From Neckera pumila (lineage: Eukaryota; Streptophyta; Bryopsida; Hypnales; Neckeraceae): DNA of 64,000 nt. This document shows, one piece after another, positions 23,772 through 35,899 of this stretch (positions are counted from its first letter, which is position 1; the number at the start of each line of letters is the position of its first letter). The position numbers and the translations under genes were made by a program. The stretch is taken from the NCBI GenBank assembly GCA_963969595.1, contig OZ018412.1:8186501-8250500 (forward strand). The letters run 5' to 3'. The notes beneath the pieces were generated by a model. It ran no database searches. It was not told where the DNA came from and saw only the letters and a program-made list of their open reading frames with translations.

Positions 23772-26375
23772 AGTACCATTAGCTGAAGTTCATCAACCTT
23801 GTTTAAGACATCAATGCATCTAACTACTTGCCATCATTCCCTTGAATTACCCACAACTCCTCAAAATGGTAACTATATTTGAAAAATGGATTGTCAATCT
23901 TGTGAATATCCTTCAATTTTATATCTTAGCCTTATTGTAAGGTCAAACTTTGTTTCTACTTGTTCCTCTTCAGAAAGAGTCTTAAAATACAATTTGTGCA
24001 ACAAATATTTAATAATTAATTTCCATCTAAAAGTACTAAGACCAATGTTGCATCTATGATTGTTTAGCATGAAGTCGCATCCAAATCTAAGGTACATTTG
24101 GAACAAAAATCTTGTTTAATCAAAGTATGAAATAAAATCATATGAATTTTGAGATTTACATACTACTTTAAAAGAAATCTTGGAATTTTCACCAGGGAGT
24201 TGAAAGCATACCTTGAATGTCATAGAGGTATCTGCAATTTCCACAATAACAAAGTTACTTTCAAAATTTGACAATGATTGCATATTGCAAAGCCTTTAAA
24301 TGTATCTAAATACACAACCATTTGGACTTAAAAGTGTCATATTACATATTTCAGTTTTGTTTGTCATTAGACAACAAACAATTGTATTAAGCACTACAAT
24401 ACACTACATTTGAAGATTAACATTGAGTGTTTAATAATATTTGACATGGATATCATGCATTCATGTCAACAACAAATAAATGTCCACATTGTATATTATT
24501 TTTCTTAAAGCAAGACAAGTAAAATCTTTAGAGATTCAAAGCCTTGAAAATCCAAATACCAACCTGTCATTAGTACATACTTCACATACTTCAACTCTTG
24601 ACAAATGGCATCAAAAGTCAAACAACTTTTCGACTTCGGATTCCAACATTTTTCAATCAAAGCTCTCAATTGAAAAGGACATTGAGCAGGTAGCTTTGGA
24701 CGAGCACCCTCCAATATCATTGCCTTCATCTTCTTTGGGTTGTCAATGTCCCCAAAAGGCAATTCTCCAGTCAATATTTCAAAGCACACCATTGCAAAGC
24801 TGTAAATATCACATTTATGAGGATGCTTTGGTACCAATGACTGATTGCTTGTTCCAACATTCATTTCGTTGTTTGTGCTTGGAAGTCCGATCAACTCCGG
24901 TGCCATCCATCTGTTGCTTCCAACATTCATTGTTTGCTCTGAGTTTGTAGTGTTGCTTTTCTTGACTTTGGAAACACTAAAGTCAGTCACCTTGGCTTGT
25001 ATATATTCCAAATCCACACCTGGTGTCTTCACACTTTTGACAAGAATGTTCAACGACTTCAAGTCCCTATGCACAACTCCTTGCTCGTGAAGGTACTTTC
25101 CCCCTTCTGCTATTTGGTGCATGAGGTCAATTGCTACCCAATTATTGAAAGGAGGAGAATCAAGATTCACTTCAAGTCTTTGTTCCATCAATCTACGAAG
25201 GTCTCCATCCATCAACTCCATGAAAATAGAACACTTTTGCTTCTCTTGTGTGTAACCAAACATGGATGTAATGTTGGGATGGCACAATCCTGCAAGAATC
25301 TTCACTTCTTTGGTGAACTCCGGGTTATCTTTCCCACGGAAAACCTTGATTGCAATTTCCATTCCCAACCACATGGCTTTGAATACAGTAGCTGAAGCCC
25401 CTCTTCCAATGGATGCATCTTCTTTTACTTTTCTAGATATGTTAACCAAGAAAGCCAAATATCGAGGGAACTCCCATTTTGATTCAGGTGAAGGTATGCT
25501 TGGAATTGGGGCAACCCTCAGAAGTCTTTGAAGCAAGTAACTTGCCAAATCCTTCTCATCTCCATGCAATGAAGGCAAAGTCAAAGAAATTTTCTCCAAG
25601 AGAGCTTCTTTGTCCACAAAAGCCTTTGTTTTGACAATTTCATCCACATCCTTGCTAATGATTGTCACTTGATCAAAGGTTAAACCTCCAATTGCCCCGC
25701 ATCTCTTCGACAAGGCAAATCGGCACAACTCCAAATGAAATCCCATAGATGAAACAAACACCGACGTGTTTGTCAATACCATTGCAACTGGTACCCATGC
25801 ATCTTGGCTACACCCTTCAATGAATCTTTCAACTTCAGTAGCCAACACAAGGAGTAGCTTGAAGCCTAAGAGATGTTTTTCCAATTCCATAGGTGCATAT
25901 GATCCAAGGAGTGCAACACGTGATGTCTTTAAAAACACACTTGAACTTTCAATGACCTCTTTGAGTTTATCAACAAGATATTGACATTGCTCATTGTTGA
26001 ATGCTAGTGCGTGCATCATTTGCAAACGTTTGTTACAAGCCTCCACAAGTTTTGAGTACGTATCCAACTCCTTCTCAAGACTCCTAATGCCATCTGTACA
26101 CATTCATTGCATACTATCAATATTCTTAAGCTATCAAGAAAAAGAACATCATATCAACATTTGAGTATACTCATAGGTAGTGGCATTCATGTACTAGTAA
26201 TCATCTCTATTCTTTGACATTGGATGGTAATCATATATTCCTAAAGAAAGTGAATAGACACAACTATACCTTTGTGAAAGTAGCACTAGTAGTGCAAAAT
26301 AGAAAGATGTCCTTAAATGGTAGGAGAATTACCTTCACAAAGCCCCATTGCTGATGAAGAAGGTTGATTGTCCAT
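23310..26375 (-). CDS. kinase-TPR protein (helical N-terminus, kinase, TPR array), 3' end truncated
   Basis: Exon 1 is 26333-26375 (MDNQPSSSAMGLCE, donor GTAATT). Exon 2 is about 24564-26093. A 20-nt mini-exon fits at 24212-24231 with AG/GT borders, and a further open stretch lies at 23894-24106. Residues about 15-150 are an all-helical region. The kinase domain spans roughly residues 240-530, with glycine loop GRGASATV, lysine in AIKVF, HRDLKSLN, an activation-loop motif DFS in place of DFG, and MAPEL. The C-terminal part (23355-23771) holds four 34-residue TPR units (MGKYADALEDLNKANELEPN type) and a broken fifth, cut off at 23309 by MITE P3. Sequence between kinase and TPR contains decayed TPR-like frames, so splicing is uncertain. 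The helical-kinase layout recalls plant MLKL-like and RAF-like kinases. A cytoplasmic signalling or immune role is inference. Confidence 0.65.
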
Positions 26376-27471
26376 GAACTCCTCTTTTGCTATAATAAAA
26401 AATGTTCCAAAAGTAGTTTTGTCAAAAGTTGTTTCCAAACCACTTAGTCTTTGAACTTGAAACAATATAAAACAATTGTTTGTAAGATGTGTTCAACCTT
26501 CTAAAACCAAAAGATGGTAGACTATATACAAAAATGTAATTGAACAACTCAATATATACACTAAAGAATATAAAAAAGCAACTCAAATTCAACCAACAGT
26601 TAAACACCTCCATACATTAAACAAACTATTAGAAATTATCAAAAACATAGGCATAGGTTTCAAACATTACTTGAAAGAAATCCCACATTTAGTAATTAGA
26701 AAAGATTGATGAAAACAACTTGAATCATAGAAACACATTCTTTTTAGTCAAATCTAACCTAATAGAACTCGATGGTTTTCCAATGCTTTGTATTGGCATT
26801 GAAGACAATATGTCCAAATTTGATTTGCTATAGTAAAAACTTCAAAATATTCTAATGTGATACTAAAAAAAGTTCTTTCATTCTTTCTTAAACAATAATT
26901 TATTTTTTTCCATCAAAAATTCTTAAAATTTCAATAGCAATGAAAAATCCATCAATTATATTAAAAGAGAAATTTAGCTTGACAATGGCATTTGACTTCA
27001 AGGTCATTCGCAAAGGTCTTTTGGATGTAAAACAATTAATTGAGAAAACTTCACAACAATCTCTATTTCAAATTGTACCTCCTTAAAAAAATCAAATTAA
27101 TTGGATGGTTATTCCTAATTCATTAATTCGTTCAATTAATTCATTCAATCACTCCTACAAAAATCATAACAATGGCAATGTTACATAAAACAAATTGAAT
27201 TTTTATACAGTGATAGACAATCCATAACACCACCTACTAAAAATATAAGATTGATATTTCAAGACAATATAAAAGGCTAAATTTAGATCCAATAAGATGT
27301 TTAACCATTTTGCAGTCCTTCAAAGGTTGAACAAATTCTATAAAAATGTATTAATATGAAATGAGGTCACAACACCTACAAGCTACAATTTTCTAGTCCT
27401 ACTATCTTAAAGGTTGAATGACCAAAAGATTTGATGAAATTATTAGCAAACTCAAGAGACATGCAAACCAA
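26376..27471. other. AT-rich region upstream of the kinase-TPR gene
   Basis: This presumably includes the promoter and 5' leader of the minus-strand kinase-TPR gene. No gene or repeat is recognised. The partner region at C' was replaced by the gypsy element, so no comparison is possible. Confidence 0.45.
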
Positions 27472-30400
27472 GTAGTTTTGGAATTACAACACTCTAGAGC
27501 AAATTCTCAATGTTGAAAATGTAAGGTAGCCTATATTTAATACTAGACTCATGGATAAACTTTCATCAATTGCTTTTACAAAGTTGTGGTTTGGATCATA
27601 GAAGTCTTCCTTTCTTTAGGTGTAAGAGAGGGAAAGGTGTTGCAATTAGAGGCTTCTACCTTACGATCTAAATGCACAATTATTATCCCCCCAAAAAAAA
27701 TTGACACTAATAAAGTTCTAAAATAACATTAAATACTAACAATGCTTCATACGCAATAGTGGTTTACTACATAATTTAATAGTAAATATTTATTCTTGTA
27801 TAAGATTTCATTAACCAATATACAAAATTAAATCTTAGAAAGTACAATGTCAAGTTCCTTTGCAAACACCATAGTGTCACCCGCCCATAATAACATTCCG
27901 GACATTGAATGCCGAGGGTATGATTACAAAGAGTTTTTAACTAAATCACTTGGTTGCATTAATTATCACATGACAAGGTTATATAAACACAAACTACATA
28001 TTTCTATACATCCCACACAAAATCTACAAATCAATAGTGAAAGGGAACCCCTATAAAGCCAAACGCTCCATACAGCAAAAGATAGAAACACATCAAATGT
28101 GACCAGAACCTACTTCAAACAACTTCAAGTTGAACCCACAAAATGCCAACAACACTACAACCAAAACTTGACCTTAAGAACTCACACAATGCACTACTTG
28201 ATTCCCTCAATGCCTTCACAACTCTACACACTAGAACGTCGCCTCAAACAAATTGTAAAGATCAAACACAACAATCTAACCACATAAGCTTGGTCAATAC
28301 AAGGAGGAAGTGAGACATTTTGTAACCCTTTGCTCTTACAATTGAAGAGAAAGTAATCACCCCAAGCCTTGTTTGTGGAGGTTTACAACTAAACCACTTG
28401 GCCATGTCAAGGTTTTCCTTAATCACAAACTGCCCAAGAACACATCCATAGAAAATCCCAACAAATTAAGACCACCTAAATGGACAAGGTGCAAAAGATG
28501 GAAGAACAAGGGATAAGAATTGGCTTGAATCAATTTTAGGCAGACTCATCCCAAGAACAATCAAGATAAACATTGTACTCCTCACAATACAAAGAAAGAT
28601 GTAAATGGTATAACTCACCTATAGGTGAAAATTCGCACTATGCAAGGCTTTGTTCCCTCAATAGATTCCCAAATCTACAAGACAAAACATCATCGCATGG
28701 GAAACTATAGGTCACTTCTGAAATTCTAAATTGAAATCACAAATCACAAAAAAATAGGCAGCATGTAATGACAACCAAGGAGGCATGCACAAATAGTGTA
28801 GAAACAACTCACAATACAAGCTACTCATGTGCAACAACATGCTAACAATATTGCAAATGCTGCAACCAATATGTAAACTTGAGGATTAGCAATATGCACT
28901 GCTAAATTTCCTTGATACTTTCATGGATCGGCACATTAGAACACTATGATAGACAAAGACGGAAGAACAACCACAATTCTCCTCTCAAAGCACCACACAC
29001 CTGTCAAAGCACCATCCATAGTTCCTAAAACAAATGCTCTCAATGGAGAGACAAGAATGTAAGTCATGACATGAACCTTCCCCAAGAGAGTCCAATGGGC
29101 AGGAACAATGTCAAAGCGGACACATATCATATTCTAAACTTTTCATCCGTTCCAAAAGGAAGAAAAAGCCGGGCCTAAACCGACAAACCCAACCGATGGT
29201 GTGTTCCACAAACCACGCCAGTTGGTGTCATCTTGGATGAAACCTTCATAATTGAAGTACCACTCCCTTGTCCATAACTCCATATGCATACTCTGCTTTG
29301 ACAAAGTTGGTCTAAACCCTAAGCAAATGATTCACATGACGCTCTGTCACCCTAGAGCACTAATTATAGAGAGACCAAGAACCCAAGTCGCTGTCGTGGT
29401 GCAGTACATCTGGGTCACCTGCCCACGTCATCTGGGTCATCTGGGTCTTAAATCGCAAACTCGCTAAGTCCTATCCAGAATCTACCCAACTAATTACGAC
29501 AACAGAAATCAACAAAATTGCGTAACAACCGATCAGAACTTGCTTGCCCCAATCTCAGGCAGACTCAATTCTCAGCAAAAATCAATAATTGATCAAGACA
29601 GACATCTCAATCCCAACCATACCGACGAAGATGCAAATGTAGACACTCGTATCTTGAGATGAGAATTGGCAAGGAGCTTGCAGGATTTCTTCTCTCAATG
29701 GCTCCACGGCTCTGCCAGGAAAAATAGCGCCACAGATTAGTATCTAAGGCCTAGCATACCACTTCCGCACAACCCAAAACCCAAAACCTAACCTAGAACT
29801 TCCACACCACAAAAGACCTAGTGCCCAGAGCGTGATGCGTGACGCCAGACGAGGAAACCTGTGACAAGTACTGCAACAACTCACAATACAAGCTGCTCTC
29901 GTGCATGCATCACGGAGAGGGCTCCCTAAGATAGTCAGATTGCAAATCAGGGTGGTAATAAGGTAACTGCACCTTAAATCGCACAGTTAAGCAATTCAGT
30001 CTGATGTAGCATGGTTTTCACTATTCTATTGAAATTTTTTTTGTGGGTCCCATTGGTAGTCAAAAGGGAATTCTAGATTCTCTAAGAATGGATTTTTTGG
30101 ACACCGCGTGAATAAACTACGAATTTCCAAAGTGTTGAGAATAGGTGTACCCAAAAGCGATCATAGAGTCATATGAATAGTGGGAGTACATTTTAGGCAA
30201 GAATGTCCACTGTGCAATTTTAGGAACCCTGTGATTTTAGGTGTAGTTACCTTAGGCTTGTCTACCTTACATCGAAATCACTGGCCAAGCAATCTTAAAT
30301 CGCAAACTGGCCAAGTCCTACCCTGCAGAATCTACCCAAAGAATTACGACAACGGAGATCAACAAAGTTGCATAGCAACCGATCAGAACTTGCTTACCCC

Positions 30401-31995
30401 AATGTCAGGCAGACTCAATTTCTCAATAATTGATCACGACAGACATCTCAATCCCAACCATACCGACAAAGATGCAAATGCAGACACTCGTACCTTGAGA
30501 TGAGAATTGGCATGGAGCTTGCAGGATTTCTTCTCTCAATGGCTCCACGGCTCTGCAAGGAAAAAGTTATGACAAAGCTGACAAGTTCTGACAAAGCTGG
30601 TCCAGACCCTAAGCATATGATTCACATGACGCTCTGTCACCTAAAGCAATAATTCCAGAGAAACCAACAACCCAAGCCGCTGCCCTCGGTGCACTACATT
30701 TAAACCACTTGCCCATGGCAAGGCAGTCTTAAATCGCAAACTGGCTAAGTCCTACCCTGCAGAATCTACCCAAAGGATTTCGACAACGGAGATCAACAAG
30801 TTGCATAACAACCGACCAGAACTTGCTTGCCCTAATGTCAGGCAGACTCAATTCTCAGCAAGAATCAATTGATCAGCACAGACATCTCAGTCCCAACCAT
30901 ACCGACAAAGATGCAAATGCAGCCACTCGTACCTTGAGGTGAGAATTCCCACGGAGCTTGCTAGCATTTTCCCCTCAATGGCTTCACGGCTCTGCACGAG
31001 AGAAGATCGCCACAGATTAGTATCCAAGATCGAGCACATCACTTCCGCACACCAAAACCGAAACCCTAACTTAGAACTCCCATGACCTATGTGAACCACC
31101 AAGACCTAGTGCCCAGAGCGTGATGCGTAACGCCAGACGACGAAACCTATGACAAGTACTGAAACAAAAAACTCACAATGCAAGCTGCTCTCGTGCATGC
31201 ATCTCGAAGAGGGCTCAAATTTTTCGGTAAGCCCAAGAGAGCGAAGACTTCACCTCGATCGACAAGCATCCGCACTCCCCACCAGTCGTGAACTCTAGTG
31301 AGGCCGGCCTTGGATCGATTCCAAGGAACAAAGCTCTCGTTCGGGTTTGCTTGAATCACAGACAAGCCGATTGATTTCCACACGACCGTAGGGTTTGGGA
31401 CGCAAACCACTTCTAGTGGTAGTCGCTATGGCTCCCCAGGGGCCTGTGAGCCCTGTGAATGCTGCGCTTCCCAAGAGCAGCCCAATGTGGAGCATGAAAT
31501 GTAATTTGCATTTTAATTTGCATATCAACAGGCTCCTCCTTATGCTAATGTTCGGCATGTGCATAAGGTTCTTCATTCACTGAAAGTAAACCTGTTGTTC
31601 TCTACCGATTTGTTGACCGGTTTCCCTCAATTTTGTTCTCGTGACCCCATTTCATTCAGTTTGAAAGTTTCGTGTTAACCTCATGTTCGTTAGAATCGTG
31701 GATATCAGTGAAATTAGAGCAGTTTGAGTCGCCTGTATGAATGCTCAGATCAGCACCTGTCCTAGAGTTTATTGTAGAGCTCCAGATGGGCAGTCCAACG
31801 TCACATTTTTGTCACTCTGAAACGCGCCGTCTATTATTATAATAAGCATTCTCATTTTTATGTAACCGATTGGTTCTGTTTTATGTAACTCATTGCTGAT
31901 TGGAACTTGGGAGGAGCAATTCCCGCTCTATTGATTCCAGGCTTCGCAGCTGCAGAAGAGAGCACACTCTGCTCCTAGGGTGGTAGTTACAATAA
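27472..31995. repeat. duplicated block A' with extra U1 and U2 units
   Basis: Collinear with 16790-19985 to about 29870. From there the U1 sequence (GACAAAGCTGGTC...GCAGACTCAATTCTCAG...CTTCCGCACACC) is reiterated at 29290-29870, partly at 30270-30560, at 30570-31150 and partly at 32085-32400. One U2 unit is at 31290-31990. No conserved open frame is seen. Confidence 0.7.
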
Positions 31996-32564
31996 ATTAT
32001 AGTAAATCAGTATTATCTGTTTCGTTTATGACAGAGTTGACTGAAGTGAGAAGGTAGATTGCCCCATTCTGTATTATGGGCATAACAACCTAATGTCAGG
32101 CAGACTCAATTCTCAGCCAGAATCAATTGATCAGCACAGACATCTCAGTCCCAACCATACCGACAAAGATGCAAATGCAGCCACTCGTACCTTGAGGTGA
32201 GAATTCCCACGGAGCTTGCTAGCATTTTCCCCTCAATGGCTTCACGGCTCTGCACGAGAGAAGATCGCCACAGATTAGTATCTAAGGCCTAGCATACCAC
32301 TTCCGCACAACCCAAAACCGAAACCCTAACCTAGAACTCCCACACCTAGTGCCCAGGCGTGATGCGTAACACCAGACGAAGAAACCTGTGCAAGTACTGC
32401 AACAACATACACGCTGCAACAACTGCTGCAACAACAACAACATACAGGCTGCTCTCGTGCATTCATCTCGAAGACGGCTTCAGTTTTTCGGTAAGCCCCA
32501 GAGAGCGAAGACTTCACCTCTATCGACAAGCATCCGCACGACCCACCAGTCGAAATTCGCAGGG

Positions 32565-32830
32565 GAGCCTGAATCCGGCCTTCTCAATCCGGCCTTCTTG
32601 AGCGGGAGCAGCGCCCACTGCGTTCCTCAAGAATGCCCCGGCCAAGTGCGTGGAATAGGGACGTCGGAGAACAAGGAAAGGGTTCCCTTGGCTCTCTCTG
32701 GGAAGCTCGGCGTGCAAAACACGCCACCTAGCCCACGCACATGGCCCTCCCCCGCCCAGCCACGTGGCGGGGCGCCAGTGGTGGGGAGGCTGGGCTGCGG
32801 GGGTGGCTGTGGCGGGGATCGCTCAAATTT
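32565..32830. other. GC-rich insert-like segment
   Basis: About 265 bp of markedly higher GC, containing CATGGCCCTCCCCCGCCCAG and CCACGTGGCGGGGCGCC, interrupts U1/U2 repeat sequence. It starts after CGCAGGGGAGCCTGAATCC and ends before CGCTCAAATTTGG. It has an open frame on the plus strand (32388-32840) but no recognisable domain. Source unknown. Confidence 0.4.
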
Positions 32831-33114
32831 GGATGAATGAACATCATTTAGGATGAATAAATGAAAGTTTCATCCATTTCTAAGGATGTAAGTAGCTTCA
32901 TAATAGCGCTTTCTGTACTGCCTAAATTAAATGAAAAAAAAAGCCTGCAGTCAACACTCTTTCTGCACAGAGATGTCGCAGACTCTCCGCCCTGTTCTCC
33001 ACACGCGTTTTCGCCTTGTAAAGAGCCTGGATTACATGCAACCCTCACAACAGCAAACAATCCCCAGCATTCCAGCAACTGATGACAATCACACTCGAAC
33101 GTTAGCATAATTCT

Positions 33115-34345
33115 CTTCGTGAACTCTAGTGAGGCCGGCCTTGGATCGATTCCAAGGAACAATGCTCTCCTTCGGGTAATGCTTGAATCACAGACAAGTC
33201 GATTGATCACCACACGACCGTAGGGTTTGGAACGCGAACCACTTTAGTGGTAGTCGCTATGGCTCCCCAGGGGCCTGTGAGCTCTGTGAATGCTGCGCTT
33301 CCCAGGGGCAGCCCAATGTGAAGCATGAAATGTAATTTGCATTTTATTTTGCATATCAACAGGCTCCTCCTTATGAACATGTTCGGCATGTGCATAAGGT
33401 GCTTCATTCACTGAAATTAAACCTAATCTTCATTACCGAGGGCCGCTTATGTACTGTATGTGACCGGTTTCCCTCAATTTTGTTCTTGTGACCCCATTTC
33501 ATCCAGTGTTTGTGTTAAACTCATGTCCGTTAAAATCGTGGATATCAGTGAAATTAGGGCCACTTTACACCAAGAAGCCGGGCCAATTCTCCTTCAAGCC
33601 AATTGCACAAAATTTCAGCCCCTTTTGGGCTAGAGGCCGGCCTCAACTTCCCATTAGAATAAGATTATAATGGGGGCCAATTTTCCCATATGTAAAGGCC
33701 TTAAGGCCAAGAAGCCGGGCCGATTCAATAAAACCTATAAAAGAAAGAGAGAGGGGCTGAAATTTTCAGGGCCACTTTACACCTAAACGCCGGTCCTAAT
33801 CCCCATGAGGCCGATTGCACAAAATCCAACGGTAATGATTAGTTGAAAAAAATAGTTTTTTATTAAAACAGTTTTTTTAATTGAAATCTGACATTGGCCC
33901 CAAGGCCAAGAATTGGCCTCCCATTTTCGGTGCACCCAATTCAACGAGCTCGGGCCATGTCAGATCAGGTCTTTTTTGAATAAAAAATTCAATTCACCAA
34001 ATTGGCCCAGCCTCTTGGTGTAAAGGGGTTGGGGTTGATTTGAGCCTTTTGTCCAATCAGAAGCCAGGATTCTTGGCCTCTGACACAGGAAATTGGCCCG
34101 GCCTTCTGGTGTAAAGCGGCCCTTAGAGCAGTTGAGTTGCCTGTATGAACGCTTAGATCAGCACCTGTCCTAGAGCTTATTGTAGAGCTCCAGATGGGCA
34201 GTTCAACGTCACATTTTTGTCACTCTGAAACACGCCATCTATTAGTATAACCAGTATTCTCATTTTTATGTAACCGATCGGTCATGTTTTATGTAATTGA
34301 AACTTCGGAGGAGCAATTCCTGCTCTATTGATTTCAGGGCGCAAG
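33115..34345 (+). repeat. repeat unit U2, copy 3, interrupted by a MITE
   Basis: Matches 31290-31990 on both sides of the MITE at 33557-34122. Left part: GAACTCTAGTGAGGCCGGCC to GTGAAATTA. Right part resumes at TTAGAGCAGTTGAGTTGCC. Confidence 0.75.
33557..34122 (+). mobile_element. PIF/Harbinger-like (Tourist-type) MITE
   Basis: 566 bp with inverted ends of about 32 bp: GGGCCACTTTACACCAAGAA on the left and, read on the minus strand, GGGCCGCTTTACACCAGAAG on the right, both running on into GCCGGGCCAATT. The flanking TTA is duplicated at 33554-33556 and 34123-34125. The U2 copy at 31714-31716 has a single TTA and no insert. A second internal copy of the left end (GGGCCACTTTACACCTAAAC at 33771) suggests an older duplication or nested insertion within the element. 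Confidence 0.9.
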
Positions 34346-35899
34346 GGGCATGGAGCACTAGACTAGACTACTATGGGAATATGTAGAAAACTGTCAAGTG
34401 AACCCATTTCGTCTTCTAGTTTGCAATTGAAGTTTGCAACCCCTATTGCATTTGAAGTTTAGAAAAAAGATTTTCTTTGGACACATGATGGGGTCAAAGA
34501 AAATTTGGTTCACTTGCAATAAACATTTTTGCACTACGCATAGTCTTCTTTGGTTACCATGGCATAATATATCACATGTCTTATTTAAATAATAACTAAA
34601 ATTGTAATAACTAAAATTGTAGGACTCCACTAATGAATAACAACACATTTCAAGTATCAACACACTGTATAAATTTTCCTTCACCAAACAATCCTACTTT
34701 TCGCTTTATTTCCATTCCTGCATAGAAATAATCAATTGAGAAAACTTCATTGATTGTGGATTGAAAAAAAAGAAGCTTTGCATTGACAAAAGCTACATGC
34801 GACAAAGTTTGAGTAGAATCTCACTCAGAAAGGAAGCTCGTGGACCAAGACATAATCTCTCATAGCATTGCTACTTGTTTTCCTTTAGAACATAATCAGA
34901 CGCTTTCTCAACCCTAAGAAGCTACTTGAAGATTTGATATTTACCAGCACATGAAAGTGTATCTTAAGGCAACTGTGGAGAAGAACCTGCATCTCCTTCC
35001 GATATTCTTGCTAAGAAGTCCATTGAATTCAGATTCCACAACAAGTCTGTTAAGGTTGGCTTCATTATGAGTCCATTCAATTCAGATTCTACAGCAAGTC
35101 TGTTGATAGTAAACTCTGGACAAGACTGTATAAGTACCACAAACAATCGTTACAATATCTCGCACAATCATTATCGTTCCAACCGCTTCATCTACCCAAG
35201 CCTCTCTGCATTGGGAGTACCACTTGTGCTTGCCAATTTCATTGAAAAGGATTCATTCGGCATAATATTTAGGAGCATCAACGTGCAAGACTTGCGATTC
35301 GATATAAGAAGCAATTCTCAAATAAGACTTGAAAATTCTAAATCAAGGAATTTTTGACAAGAATCGGGGGCTCAAACCTATTAAAAAACAATTCATAATT
35401 GAAAACCGTCACCCTTGACTGCATGTCGCAGGATCTGAGTGCAGCTAAACAAAGATATGTACGGTACTTTCCACGTACATATACCGTACACGACAAATTT
35501 ACACATCCACATCCTCCATGTACTCAAATATCGCTCAGCACAGGCGCACTGATTAACCAATATTAGCATAATTGACTTCATGTTCAGCTAGCAAACAGTA
35601 AGAATATTTGTACAATTAAGAATAATTTAAGCCTCTAAAGCTCCTAGTTTCTACAATGAAGTAGCACCAGAGCAACCAGTGGTTCATCGTTGAGGCAACC
35701 TAGAAATATGGATTACAAGATTGCTAGTGCAATAGCGAGAACACCACAACATCCGTTCAATAATTTGTACCTGTACTAGACAAGACATCCTTTGCAGCTC
35801 CCCAGTCAAATCTGAACACTTCCGGAGCTCCATACGCTTGAAGTACAAGAAGATAATAGGCCGCCCATCGTTTCATCGAAAGTAGGATCTGCGTGAATT
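34346..35899. other. intergenic region downstream of APX
   Basis: No gene is recognised. A 35-bp direct repeat (around TTCAGATTCCACAACAAGTC / TTCAGATTCTACAGCAAGTC) lies at 35017-35051 and 35070-35104. The 3' untranslated region of the minus-strand APX gene should occupy the last few hundred bases before 35900, but no poly(A) signal was assigned. Confidence 0.45.
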
